Source of the DNA: an uncultured Clostridia bacterium | GTDB lineage: Bacteria > Bacillota > Clostridia > Christensenellales > Borkfalkiaceae | NCBI GenBank assembly: GCA_947628675.1 | Contig: CANRAR010000011.1 | Span: forward strand, 1 to 37,808 | Length of the DNA: 37,808 nucleotides | Direction of reading: 5' to 3' | Part shown: positions 25,296 to 33,263 of the stretch, piece after piece | How the letters are laid out: each line of letters starts with the position of its first letter | How positions within the stretch are numbered: position 1 is the first letter of the stretch | The notes under the pieces: generated by a model | Told to the model about the DNA's origin: nothing | Database searches by the model: none | Seen by the model: only the letters and a program-made list of their open reading frames with translations | Translations under genes and position numbers: made by a program

Positions 25296-26994
25296 AGAGC
25301 GAAATGACGAGGCTTTCGAGCGCCTCGCGGCTCAAACCGTGCTTTTCGGCAAGCGAACGCGGCGTTCCGTGCGGAATAAAGGCGTCGTCATAGCCGAAGG
25401 AGTAGATCTTTTTCTCCGAATTGCGGTAGAACCGCGCGACGGCGTCGCCGAGCCCGCCGATCTTCACATTGTCTTCCAACGTGATAACGTGTTTTTGCGG
25501 CAGACTTTCAAGAAGTTCGCCGTCGAGCGGCTTCAAAAACCGCGCATTGACGACGGCAAAATCTTTGCCCTGCGCCGCGGTCTTTTTGCGCACATCCTCG
25601 GCAAGAGAAATGCACCGCTCGCCCGCCGCAAGTACAACTATGTCAGACATAGTACTATGTAAAACTTCCATTTTCCCAATTTCGATGGGCGAAACGGGGC
25701 TTTCAACGCCCGCACGGGGATAGCGGATGGCGAGCGGGGCGTTCCAATGGGCGCCCGCGCGCAGCATCGAACGGAACTCCCCCACGTCCTTGGGAATGGC
25801 AATGGTGAGATTGGGGATAAAGGAGAGGTAGGAAAGGTCGAATACGCCCTGATGCGTCTCGCCGTCGGCCCCCGTGATGCCCGCGCGATCGATGCAGAAC
25901 GTCACGGGAAGGTTCTGCCCGCATACGTCGTGAATGATCTCATCGAAGGCGCGCTGTAAAAAGGTGGAATAGATGGCGTAGTACGGCCGCAACCCCTCCG
26001 TCGCCATCGCCGCGCAGAGGACGGAGGCGTGTTCTTCGCAGATGCCCACGTCGAAGGAGCGTTCGGGGAAGCGGCGGAAAAATTCACGAAGTCCGAGGCT
26101 GTCCGTCATGGCGGCAGTCACGGCGACGATGCGCTCATCCTCTTCCGCGAGCGCGCAGAGTTCTTCGCCGAGCGCGGCGGAGTACTCCTTCTGCGCCTCG
26201 CCCCCCTGCGGGCTGACGCCGTGCGTCGCCTCGGGCGCGTTTTCGCAGAAGGGATAGCCCTGCCCCTTCCGCGTGACGACGTGCAGGAGAACGCTGGAAT
26301 TCGCAAGCGCCCTTTTCGCCTCGTCGAGGGCGGGGAGCAGTTCGGAAAAATCGTTCCCGTTGTACACGCCCATGTACGTGAGCCCGTACTGCTCGAAGAG
26401 CGCGATGCTCTCGGGCTTCATGCCCGCCTTCAGTTCGCCCAAAATATCGTGGGTGCCGCCCACCGTGGGCGAGATCGACATCCCGTTGTCGTTGACGACG
26501 ATGAGCACACGCGTGTTCAAAATATGCAGGCTGTTGAGCGCCTCAAACACGAGCCCGTTGTTGAAGGAGCCGTCGCCGATGAGAGCGATGACGTTGAAAT
26601 CTTCCCCCTTCAAGTCGCGCGCCTTGGCGATGCCGAGTGCGGCGGAGATCGCCGTGCCCGCGTGACCCGTATCGTAGCAGTCGTACGCGCTCTCCTGCCG
26701 CTTGGGAAAGCCCGAGATGCCGCCCTCCTGCCGAAGCGTGGAGAAGCGGGCGGCGCGGTCGGAGAGCAATTTATGCGTGTAGCATTGGTGCCCCACGTCG
26801 AAAATTATCTTGTCGCGCGGGAAATCAAACGCCCTATGGAGGGCGACGGTGAGTTCCACCGTGCCCAAATTGGACGAAAGGTGCCCCCCGCACACGGAGA
26901 CGGTATCGAAGATCTCCCTGCGGAGCGTTTCGCAAATCTCTTTCAGTTGTGGAATGGAAGCCGACTTGACTTCCGCATCGGTGATGATTTTCAT
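25282..26994 (-). CDS. dxs: 1-deoxy-D-xylulose-5-phosphate synthase
   Basis: Thiamine-diphosphate enzyme starting the MEP isoprenoid pathway. 570 residues, about 50 fewer than usual. GGHLSSNLGTVELTVALH, then FDVGHQCYTHKLL, the ThDP site GDGSFNNGLVFEALN...VVNDNGMSISP, CEEHA and DRAGITGADGETHQGVFDLS are all present. The missing residues come from the linker between SISP and YGLTYMGVYNG. A dispersed palindromic element at 25639-25660 is translated in frame as LHSTMSDIV, replacing a variable loop before the C-terminal domain. ispA lies 33 bases upstream and tlyA overlaps downstream. No clear SD. Confidence 0.95.
   Translation of the reverse strand: MKIITDAEVKSASIPQLKEICETLRREIFDTVSVCGGHLSSNLGTVELTVALHRAFDFPRDKIIFDVGHQCYTHKLLSDRAARFSTLRQEGGISGFPKRQESAYDCYDTGHAGTAISAALGIAKARDLKGEDFNVIALIGDGSFNNGLVFEALNSLHILNTRVLIVVNDNGMSISPTVGGTHDILGELKAGMKPESIALFEQYGLTYMGVYNGNDFSELLPALDEAKRALANSSVLLHVVTRKGQGYPFCENAPEATHGVSPQGGEAQKEYSAALGEELCALAEEDERIVAVTAAMTDSLGLREFFRRFPERSFDVGICEEHASVLCAAMATEGLRPYYAIYSTFLQRAFDEIIHDVCGQNLPVTFCIDRAGITGADGETHQGVFDLSYLSFIPNLTIAIPKDVGEFRSMLRAGAHWNAPLAIRYPRAGVESPVSPIEIGKMEVLHSTMSDIVVLAAGERCISLAEDVRKKTAAQGKDFAVVNARFLKPLDGELLESLPQKHVITLEDNVKIGGLGDAVARFYRNSEKKIYSFGYDDAFIPHGTPRSLAEKHGLSREALESLVISLYARG
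25639..25660. repeat. Dispersed palindromic element, copy 3, inside dxs
   Basis: TATGTC-A-GACATA then GTACTATGT. Here the dyad extends to ACTATGTC/GACATAGT (17 bp), and a second overlapping palindrome, ACATAGTACTATGT, follows. Encodes STMSDI in the dxs frame. Confidence 0.85.
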
Positions 26995-27027
26995 AATCTA
27001 TGCGGCAAATTTCCGCACCCCATCTGC

Positions 27028-27900
27028 TTATTTTTTGCGGCAACGAACAAAATTCACGAGTTCTTTGAGGAACCCCGTCTCGCCGCGAAAACCTGCGAGT
27101 GCGCAGTGCGCCTCGGAGGCGTAGAAGTCGGCGAGGCGCTCCGCCCCCTCCACGCCGTAAACCCTGATATAGGTGAGTTTTTGCTCTGCGCTGTCCTTGC
27201 CGAGCGTCTTGCCGACCGTCTTCTCGTCGCCCTTTACGTCCAAAAGGTCGTCGGTAATTTGGAAGAGCATCCCGAGCGCATTGCCGAACGCCCGCGCCGC
27301 CTCCGCATCCCTTCCCGCAAGGCAGGCCGCCATCACGACGGGCGCCGCAATGAGGCGCGCCGTCTTGCGCTCCACCACAAAGGCAAGTTCGGTTTCGCCC
27401 GCCTCCTTCCCCTCGTAGAAGAGGTCGGCGGACTGCCCCGCGATCATCCCCTCCGCGCCCGCGGCACGGGAGAGTTCGCGCGCCGCCTCGATGTGCGCCT
27501 CCCCCCGCTCACATGAACGTAGAAGCAGGTCAAAGGCGAGAGAGAGCAGCGCATCGCCCGCGAGGATGGCGTTTCCCTCGCCGAATTTTTTGTGGTTGGA
27601 GGGGCGTCCGCGGCGAAAATCGTCGTTATCCATCGCGGGGAGGTCGTCGTGGATGAGCGAATAGGTGTGGATGCACTCGAGGGCGAGCGCACAGTCCGCC
27701 TCCGCCGCATAGGATACGCCAAATGCATCGAGCGCGGCGAAAAAGAGCACGGGGCGGATGCGCTTCCCTCCCGCGAGCAGAGAATACCGCATACTCTCCG
27801 TGAGGAGCGCAGGCTCATACGCCATCTCCCCGCACATCGTTTGCAGTGCGCCCTCAAACGCCTGCAAATAAATTTGATATTGCTGTTCGAACGTCTTCAT
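27028..27900 (-). CDS. ispA: Farnesyl/geranyl diphosphate synthase
   Basis: Condenses DMAPP or GPP with IPP; feeds undecaprenyl phosphate and quinone synthesis. 290 residues. LLAGGKRIRPVLFFAALDAF, first Asp-rich motif DDLPAMD (85-91) and second motif ITDDLLDVKGDEKTVGKTLG are intact. ATG 27900 overlaps the folD TGA (ATGA); the longer frame upstream is folD read out of frame. It directly follows folD, where xseA and xseB would normally lie. Confidence 0.95.
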   Translation of the reverse strand: MKTFEQQYQIYLQAFEGALQTMCGEMAYEPALLTESMRYSLLAGGKRIRPVLFFAALDAFGVSYAAEADCALALECIHTYSLIHDDLPAMDNDDFRRGRPSNHKKFGEGNAILAGDALLSLAFDLLLRSCERGEAHIEAARELSRAAGAEGMIAGQSADLFYEGKEAGETELAFVVERKTARLIAAPVVMAACLAGRDAEAARAFGNALGMLFQITDDLLDVKGDEKTVGKTLGKDSAEQKLTYIRVYGVEGAERLADFYASEAHCALAGFRGETGFLKELVNFVRCRKK

Positions 27901-28745
27901 GACAGCGTACGCTCCGCGGCCTCCACGGTATTTTGCAACAGCATGGCGATCGTCATGGGGCCGACGCCGCCGGGGACGGGGGTCATGTAGGCAACCTTCG
28001 CCGATGCCCCTTCGTAGTCCACATCGCCGCACAACTTGCCGTTCTCGTCGCGGTTCATGCCCACGTCGATGACGACGGCGCCCTCCTTCACCATGTCCCC
28101 CGTGATAAATTTGGGCTTGCCGACGGCGGCGACGAGAATATCCGCCTCCCTGCAAATTTCTTTAAGGTTTTGCGTCTTGGAGTGGCATATCGTTACGGTC
28201 GCATCGGCGTTCAGAAGCAGCATCGCCATCGGTCGGCCGACGATATTGCTCCGCCCCACCACCACGGCGCGCTTGCCCGCCACCGGAATATGGTAGCGGC
28301 GCAGAAGTTCCATGACGCCGAGCGGCGTACAGGCGACCGTTCCCCTCTCGTTTTTGGCGAGTTTCCCGATATTTTCGGCGGAAAACCCGTCCACGTCCTT
28401 TTCCGCGGGGATGGCGGCAAGCAGAGCCATGGCGTCGAGATGGCGGGGAAGCGGGAGTTGGACGAGGATGCCGTGTACGGAGGGGTCAGCGGCAAGCGCC
28501 TCGATGAGCGCGAGCGCATCCCTCTGCGGCGTCTCCTCGGGCAAAAAGTGCGCAAACGAGCGAACGCCCGCCTCTTCGCAAGCGCGGATCTTATTTCTCA
28601 CATAAATTTGAGAAGCGGGATCGTTGCCGATGAGCACAACGGCAAGTCCCGCTTTTTTTCCGCACTTTTCTTCGAATGCCGCGGCGCGCTCTTTGACTTC
28701 CGCGCGGATCGTCGCCGCCGTCGCCTTTCCGTCGATGACCGTCAT
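27897..28745 (-). CDS. folD: Methylenetetrahydrofolate dehydrogenase/cyclohydrolase FolD
   Basis: Bifunctional NADP-dependent enzyme interconverting methylene-, methenyl- and formyl-THF. 282 residues. The catalytic Tyr/Lys lie in SQIYVRNKIRACEEAG; VHGILVQLPLPRHLD, VVVGRSNIVGRPMAMLLL and ATVTICHSKTQNL form the substrate and Rossmann parts, and TPVPGGVGPMTIAMLLQNTV the C-terminal signature. Overlaps nusB and ispA by 4 bases each, so the three are translationally coupled. Confidence 0.96.
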   Translation of the reverse strand: MTVIDGKATAATIRAEVKERAAAFEEKCGKKAGLAVVLIGNDPASQIYVRNKIRACEEAGVRSFAHFLPEETPQRDALALIEALAADPSVHGILVQLPLPRHLDAMALLAAIPAEKDVDGFSAENIGKLAKNERGTVACTPLGVMELLRRYHIPVAGKRAVVVGRSNIVGRPMAMLLLNADATVTICHSKTQNLKEICREADILVAAVGKPKFITGDMVKEGAVVIDVGMNRDENGKLCGDVDYEGASAKVAYMTPVPGGVGPMTIAMLLQNTVEAAERTLS

Positions 28746-29134
28746 TGGTTGATGACTCCCCCCAACACGCCGTTTACAAAGTCGGCGGATTTTTCCGTGG
28801 AATATTTTCGCGCCAACGCCACCGCCTCGTTTACCGAGACGACGGGCGGAATATCGTCGAAATACTTGATTTCGGCGAGCGCGATGAGGAGCGCCGCCCT
28901 GTCCGCGGGGTAGATGCGCGACTCGGCAAACCGCTGTACCTTTTCCGTAAGCACGGCGGAAAGTTCCGCGCCATGCTCGGAGACGGCGGCATAGAGCCGC
29001 TCCGCAAACGCGCGATCCTCCTCATTCAGCTTATCCGCGCGATAGAGCGCACTGCGGAAAGCCTGCGGACACTCATTTTGAAATTGCTGTGCAAATACGA
29101 TCTTAAAGACCGTCTCTCTCGCCTGTGTTCTCAT
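28742..29134 (-). CDS. nusB: Transcription antitermination factor NusB
   Basis: All-helical protein that with NusE binds boxA RNA during rRNA transcription. 130 residues. ARETVFKIVFAQQFQ, KYFDDIPPVVSVNEAVALAR and KYSTEKSADFVNGVLGGVIN are diagnostic. Only a weak GGTGA precedes ATG 29134. It lies 50 bases after asp23, with an imperfect hairpin in that gap (TTTCCCTT / AAGGGGAAA). Confidence 0.95.
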   Translation of the reverse strand: MRTQARETVFKIVFAQQFQNECPQAFRSALYRADKLNEEDRAFAERLYAAVSEHGAELSAVLTEKVQRFAESRIYPADRAALLIALAEIKYFDDIPPVVSVNEAVALARKYSTEKSADFVNGVLGGVINQ

Positions 29135-29184
29135 GCGTCACCGAATACGACAATTTCCCCTTCCGTCGGGAAAGGGAAACCGCA

Positions 29185-29586
29185 TTATTTTTTGTTTTCT
29201 TCCTGCCCCGCTGCGGGCGCCTCTGCCGTCGGCGCTTCTGCCGCCGTCTCTGCCGCGGGCGCCTCATTTGCGGGGAAGATAACGCTCTGCACGTGCACAT
29301 CCACCTTGGCGATTTTGTATTTCGTCATGGATTCGACCATCTGCTTGATCGTCTGTTGGATGCGGAAGGCAAGTTCGGGCACGTTGTAGCCGTAGTGGGC
29401 GATGACGGAAATATCGACGAACACGCCCTCCTTCTCGAAGCACAGTTTGATGCCTTTCCCCTTGGCGGGGACGAGTTCGATGCCCTCCGTCTCTTGCAGG
29501 CTCAAAGCGACGATCCCGCTTACAATATCCGAATTATACGTGATCCTACCCTTCTGTCCGTTGGGGTTATACTTGATGCTTGCCAT
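29185..29586 (-). CDS. Asp23/Gls24 family envelope-associated protein
   Basis: 133 residues. The Asp23 domain (GRITYNSDIVSGIVALSLQE, then GVFVDISVIAHYGYNVPELA and IQQTIKQMVESM) is followed by an Ala/Pro/Glu-rich tail of about 28 residues. The family sits at the membrane and is linked to envelope stress; in Clostridia it commonly precedes nusB. ATG 29586 has AAGGAG six bases upstream; the 8-codon extension to 29610 runs through the promoter. First gene of the nusB-folD-ispA-dxs-tlyA run. Confidence 0.9.
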   Translation of the reverse strand: MASIKYNPNGQKGRITYNSDIVSGIVALSLQETEGIELVPAKGKGIKLCFEKEGVFVDISVIAHYGYNVPELAFRIQQTIKQMVESMTKYKIAKVDVHVQSVIFPANEAPAAETAAEAPTAEAPAAGQEENKK

Positions 29587-29608
29587 AACATTCTCCTTTT
29601 CAAGGAAC

Positions 29609-29619
29609 ATTATAGCACA
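29609..29619 (-). promoter_or_regulatory. Extended -10 promoter of the asp23-nusB operon
   Basis: On the minus strand TGC-TATAAT (TATAAT at 29609-29614). The -35 position is poor (TAGTAA), typical of extended -10 promoters. Confidence 0.55.
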
Positions 29620-29647
29620 TCTTTTCCGAATTTACTACTGTTTTTCC

Positions 29648-30133
29648 TCAACTTTCCGCATAAACAGGCATAATTACGACGTCGCCGTTCTCAATTTGGT
29701 ATTCATATTCGAGCGCGTAGAAGATTCTGGTCAAATCGTCCTCGTTGAGTTCGCTCGCATTGACGAACACGTTGATGTGATCGTTCTCGGTGAGCGTGAC
29801 GGCAGCATCGGAGAAACCGAGTCCCTTGATGATGGATTCCATCACGAGTTCGTCCTCCATGAGCTCCACGAGTTCCATCTTTCTTTGGTACGCGGCGGCG
29901 TATTCGTCGGAGCCCTCCACACTGCTTGCGATGATGGCGTCGAGTTCCATAAATTCTTCGCTGCGGGTCGAATTGCGGATATCGCGGTAGCTCGTGAAGT
30001 AGTTGACGGGCGTATCCGTTGCGCCGTCAACGGTCTCCGCTCTCGTGCCCGCGAGGATGAAGTTGAAGATGGCGGTCACGGCGAGGACGAGGACGAGGGT
30101 AGACATGAGTGCGATTTTTTTGGTGTTTGACAT
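29648..30133 (-). CDS. spoIIIAH: Stage III sporulation protein AH
   Basis: Mother-cell partner of SpoIIQ in the channel joining mother cell and forespore. 161 residues, shorter than the roughly 220 of Bacillus. One N-terminal transmembrane segment (IALMSTLVLVLAVTAIFNFI) and a periplasmic-side domain with FTSYRDIRNSTRSEEFMELD and the ring-building-motif fold (SDAAVTLTENDHINVFVNAS). GAAGGAG precedes ATG 30133. Last gene of the spoIIIA operon, 28 bases after spoIIIAG. Confidence 0.93.
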   Translation of the reverse strand: MSNTKKIALMSTLVLVLAVTAIFNFILAGTRAETVDGATDTPVNYFTSYRDIRNSTRSEEFMELDAIIASSVEGSDEYAAAYQRKMELVELMEDELVMESIIKGLGFSDAAVTLTENDHINVFVNASELNEDDLTRIFYALEYEYQIENGDVVIMPVYAES

Positions 30134-30161
30134 GGTTTTATCTCCTTCTGATAAAATTTAC

Positions 30162-30527
30162 TCAATTGTCGGCGGGATAGACGAGCACATCCTGCCTTGC
30201 GATATGGAGGGCGTTGGCGGTCGCATCGAGGACGCGCATCCGGGTGACGAGCCCGAGGTCGCCGCGGATGATGACGACCGCGCTGACGGCCTCCCCGTCC
30301 TTTTCGCCGATCATCACCGTCGCGCCGTCCACGCCCTCTATTTCACCGAGCAGTTGGGCGAGCCGCTCTTCAAGCGTTGTCGGGCTGTACCCGTCGGATG
30401 ATTTGCTCTGTCCGCCCGAAAAGAACACCCGCCATACGGCAAACAGCAACAGGAACGCCCCGATCCCCACGGCGACGACGCGAAAGCCTCTGCTCTGGAA
30501 CAATTTTTTGATGCGCTCCGTGTTCAT
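30162..30527 (-). CDS. spoIIIAG: Stage III sporulation protein AG
   Basis: Forms a ring in the mother cell-forespore channel. 121 residues, about half the Bacillus length. One transmembrane helix (VVAVGIGAFLLLFAVWRVFF) and a ring-building domain with LLGEIEGVDGATVMIG and VRVLDATANALHIARQDVLV-type ending. ATG 30527 overlaps the spoIIIAF stop (ATGA). Confidence 0.92.
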   Translation of the reverse strand: MNTERIKKLFQSRGFRVVAVGIGAFLLLFAVWRVFFSGGQSKSSDGYSPTTLEERLAQLLGEIEGVDGATVMIGEKDGEAVSAVVIIRGDLGLVTRMRVLDATANALHIARQDVLVYPADN

Positions 30528-30979
30528 GATACCTCCGCAATGTCGCCGTACTGCTCTACGAGGAAGGCTTGGACGCGGTCTAAAATATCTTTATGCTCCC
30601 CTTGTCCGGATATGCCGAAATCGGAAATTTTTACCGTGATTTTTTCCCGCTCGAACGTCGCATCCGCCCTGCGCACGACCTCGGCGGTCGCCTCCAGCCC
30701 GAACTCTTCGCGGACGGCGGCGGCGATCTCCTCCTCGTCCCGCGCGGAGAGCATCTCGGCGCAGGCGGAAAAGTACCCGTCGTCCTCGTCCAAAACGCCC
30801 GCCGAGAGCGATAGTTTCCCGCTTTGGAACCAGCTCACGAAGGGCGCGATGAGCACGACGAGGGTGAAGAGTTTCATCCCGCCCTTCACGAATTTCCCCA
30901 TCTTGCCGCTCGGCGCGATCATCGTGATGACGGCGGAGATGAGCACGGCGCCCACGATGCTCAAAATGTAGGCGCGCAT
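30524..30979 (-). CDS. spoIIIAF: Stage III sporulation protein AF
   Basis: Membrane component of the SpoIIIA complex. 151 residues. Two N-terminal transmembrane helices (YILSIVGAVLISAVITMIAP and KLFTLVVLIAPFVSWF) are followed by a soluble ring-building-type domain. ATG 30979 overlaps the spoIIIAE stop by one base (TGATG). The longer in-frame extension is spoIIIAE read out of frame. Confidence 0.92.
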   Translation of the reverse strand: MRAYILSIVGAVLISAVITMIAPSGKMGKFVKGGMKLFTLVVLIAPFVSWFQSGKLSLSAGVLDEDDGYFSACAEMLSARDEEEIAAAVREEFGLEATAEVVRRADATFEREKITVKISDFGISGQGEHKDILDRVQAFLVEQYGDIAEVS

Positions 30980-32202
30980 CAGAAGATGACCCCCGTCGCG
31001 CAGATGAGGAGGATGAGCGTCAGAAAGTACAGGAAGGCGACGCACAAAATTCCCGCCAAAAAGTAGCCGCAATCCCCCGCGAGGCGGGAAAGGAAGGGCG
31101 AAATTTTGCCTCCGACGGGCTCGGTCGCCGCGGCGGAGAGCCGCAAAAAGAGCTGAAACGCGGCGATGAGGAGGACGGGGCGCAGGACGGTCGCAAACAG
31201 CAGAAAGACGGCAAACGAGCCGAGCGCGTTCTTGATGAGGGCGCTCCCCGCGACCACGAGTTCCATGCCCCCCGACAAAAATCCGCCCACGAGTGGCACG
31301 GAGCCCGAAATGACGTACTTTGCGGCGCGGAGCGAGAGCCCGTCGTACTGCGCGGAGGTGAGCCCCTGCACGGTGAGAAAGATGCTCATGAGGGCGAGCG
31401 TAAACCCCACGAGCCACTTGCAGATGCTCTTGAAGAGGTCGCCGAGCCGCTCGGTGCGCACCTCGTCCGTCAAATTCCCGATGAAGGCGAGAACGATGAC
31501 GATGACGGAGGAAGGCAGCACGACGGTCATAAAGAGTTCGCAGATGGCGCTGCTCATGAAGGCGACGGCGGGGCGGAATACCCCCGCGGAGACGGCGCCC
31601 CCGCTCGCCGCCATCAGCGTGAGCAGCAAAGGATAGACAATTTGCATCTGCCGTTGCATCTCCCTGAGCGCAGAAAAGCCGCTTTCGAGGACGCCGATGA
31701 GGCAAGCGAGCACGGTCGCCCCCACCGCGATGTACCCCACAAAATGTATTATGTCTGACATAGTACTATCAATAAAGCCGCTTTTCGCAGAGTTTAAGAT
31801 GCCGCATAGGAGCGCGATCGCCAAAATAATGGCAAATGCGGGGATCATCGCCTTCCCGTCCTCCCAGACGAGCGCCAAAATCGCCTCCGTCATGGAATCG
31901 TATTCGAGCGAGTAGTCCCCCGTGATGAGTTTTTTCAGCCGCTCCTTGAAGTTGACGCCGTGAAATTCCGTGAGCGAATTGAGGTATTTTTGCAGTTCCT
32001 CCGTGTCCAGCCCCTTCATGAGTTCGTCGATGTTCTTCTCCACCTCCTCCATGCCCTCCCCCTGCTCCTCGGTAAGGGGCTCCGCGGGCAGGGCGTTGGC
32101 GCATAGAAGCAGCACGGCGGCGAACAGCCCGAGAAGCAGCCACATAACTTTTTTGCGCGGGCGTTTCTCCGTCCGCGTCCGCAGCGGATAGCGTTGCATC
32201 AT
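30979..32202 (-). CDS. spoIIIAE: Stage III sporulation protein AE
   Basis: Polytopic, permease-like core of the SpoIIIA channel. 407 residues. A signal-like first helix (VMWLLLGLFAAVLLLCANAL) and an acidic extracytoplasmic segment are followed by about eight transmembrane helices. PLLLTLMAASGGAVSAGVFR and KYVISGSVPLVGGFLSGGME are family hallmarks. An element copy at 31750-31770 is read in frame as DSTMSDI at the end of the second helix, where Bacillus has a similar-length KKAVSKI. ATG 32202 overlaps the spoIIIAD stop. Confidence 0.95.
   Translation of the reverse strand: MMQRYPLRTRTEKRPRKKVMWLLLGLFAAVLLLCANALPAEPLTEEQGEGMEEVEKNIDELMKGLDTEELQKYLNSLTEFHGVNFKERLKKLITGDYSLEYDSMTEAILALVWEDGKAMIPAFAIILAIALLCGILNSAKSGFIDSTMSDIIHFVGYIAVGATVLACLIGVLESGFSALREMQRQMQIVYPLLLTLMAASGGAVSAGVFRPAVAFMSSAICELFMTVVLPSSVIVIVLAFIGNLTDEVRTERLGDLFKSICKWLVGFTLALMSIFLTVQGLTSAQYDGLSLRAAKYVISGSVPLVGGFLSGGMELVVAGSALIKNALGSFAVFLLFATVLRPVLLIAAFQLFLRLSAAATEPVGGKISPFLSRLAGDCGYFLAGILCVAFLYFLTLILLICATGVIF
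31750..31770. repeat. Dispersed palindromic element, copy 4, inside spoIIIAE
   Basis: TATGTC-T-GACATA (13-bp dyad) then GTACTATC. Read in the spoIIIAE frame as STMSDI, the same frame as in dxs. Confidence 0.85.
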
Positions 32203-32591
32203 ATCAACCTCAAAAGTTGCAAAACGAGCGAGAGCACACTGCGCAAAATGGGGATGGCGAGCACCAGAATGACCACTTTCCCGCCCAAAATCAGCTTGTC
32301 CGCCGTGGAATTTTGCCCGAAATCGTTCAAAATGCCCGCACTGAACTCCACGAGATACCCGATCCCCACCATCTTCAACAAAATTTTTACGAGCGAAGAA
32401 TCGATCCCCGTCGCGTCGGCGATCTCTCCGAAGATGGCGAGGTTGTCCCTCAAAACGTCAAACACAAAGAGGAGCAAAATAATGCCCCCCGCCACCGTCA
32501 CGGCAAACGCAAGTTCGGGCTTCGTCTCCTTGAGGAGCAGGGCGGCGACGGCCGTGACGAACGCAATGCCGATGAGCTGAAAAATTTCCAT
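32199..32591 (-). CDS. spoIIIAD: Stage III sporulation protein AD
   Basis: 130 residues with four transmembrane segments; works with AC and AE in the channel. Contains LGGKVVILVLAIPILRSVLS and AFAVTVAGGIILLLFVFDVL. ATG 32591 is preferred over TTG 32597, two codons earlier; GGAG lies ten bases upstream in the end of spoIIIAC. Confidence 0.93.
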   Translation of the reverse strand: MEIFQLIGIAFVTAVAALLLKETKPELAFAVTVAGGIILLLFVFDVLRDNLAIFGEIADATGIDSSLVKILLKMVGIGYLVEFSAGILNDFGQNSTADKLILGGKVVILVLAIPILRSVLSLVLQLLRLI

Positions 32592-32593
32592 CG

Positions 32594-32791
32594 TCAATAG
32601 ACTCCGAAGATCTCCTGTATGGTAGAAAAGAGGTCGCCGATCATCGTGACTGCCACCGTGAGCGCAATCACGAGCCCCACGATGGTCACGACGGTTGCGA
32701 TGTCGTCGCGGTCGGATTTTTTGAGAATTTGGCAGACGATGGTGATGATGATGCCGATCGCCGCGAGTTTGAAGATAATCGAAATATCCAT
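32594..32791 (-). CDS. spoIIIAC: Stage III sporulation protein AC
   Basis: 65 residues, two transmembrane helices (IIFKLAAIGIIITIVCQILK and VVTIVGLVIALTVAVTMIGD), the expected size for SpoIIIAC. Sits 1 base after the spoIIIAB stop. Confidence 0.94.
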   Translation of the reverse strand: MDISIIFKLAAIGIIITIVCQILKKSDRDDIATVVTIVGLVIALTVAVTMIGDLFSTIQEIFGVY

Positions 32792-32792
32792 G

Positions 32793-33263
32793 TTACACGA
32801 TGAGAATGACGACGGCGATCCCCGCGAGGATGCCGAGTTTCAAATAGAGCGAGCCCCGCGCCTTGGCCTCCTTCTCGCTTGCGGCGCGCTTCTCCTCGAG
32901 CCCCGCCTTCTTCGCGGCAAAAAAATTCCTCTGCGAGAGGCTGTCGCCTTTGCCGAGCATGGAAAAATAGTCGGCGCACTCGGTTTTCTCCTCCGCCGTC
33001 AGGTAAGAATAGTTGATTTTGGGGTCGCGCCGCTCGGAAAACCCCTTCAGTGATTTGGAGAAGTCGCCCGTATACTGGTACTGCTTCAAAAAGGCGTCGA
33101 GCGGCTTCCGCGCATAGCTGAGTTCGTTGAGATAGCGCTCGTTGAAGGCGGCAAACTGCGCAAAAAACTTCTTCCTCGCGCGGTATTTGTTGGCGGTGAA
33201 GTACCCTCCCGCCGTCCCCGCAGCAACGACGGCCGCCGCGACGAGAATTTTAAGCCACAACAT
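32793..33263 (-). CDS. spoIIIAB: Stage III sporulation protein AB
   Basis: 156 residues. N- and C-terminal transmembrane helices flank a helical cytoplasmic domain (FAQFAAFNERYLNELSYARK), resembling type II/IV secretion F-type membrane proteins. ATG 33263 overlaps the end of spoIIIAA by 14 bases; the 29-codon extension is spoIIIAA read out of frame. Confidence 0.92.
   Translation of the reverse strand: MLWLKILVAAAVVAAGTAGGYFTANKYRARKKFFAQFAAFNERYLNELSYARKPLDAFLKQYQYTGDFSKSLKGFSERRDPKINYSYLTAEEKTECADYFSMLGKGDSLSQRNFFAAKKAGLEEKRAASEKEAKARGSLYLKLGILAGIAVVILIV

Noticed and set aside
27901-28155. N-terminal extension of ispA
   Set aside because: Out-of-frame reading of folD; the real ATG overlaps the folD stop.
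30980-31705. N-terminal extension of spoIIIAF
   Set aside because: Out-of-frame reading of spoIIIAE.
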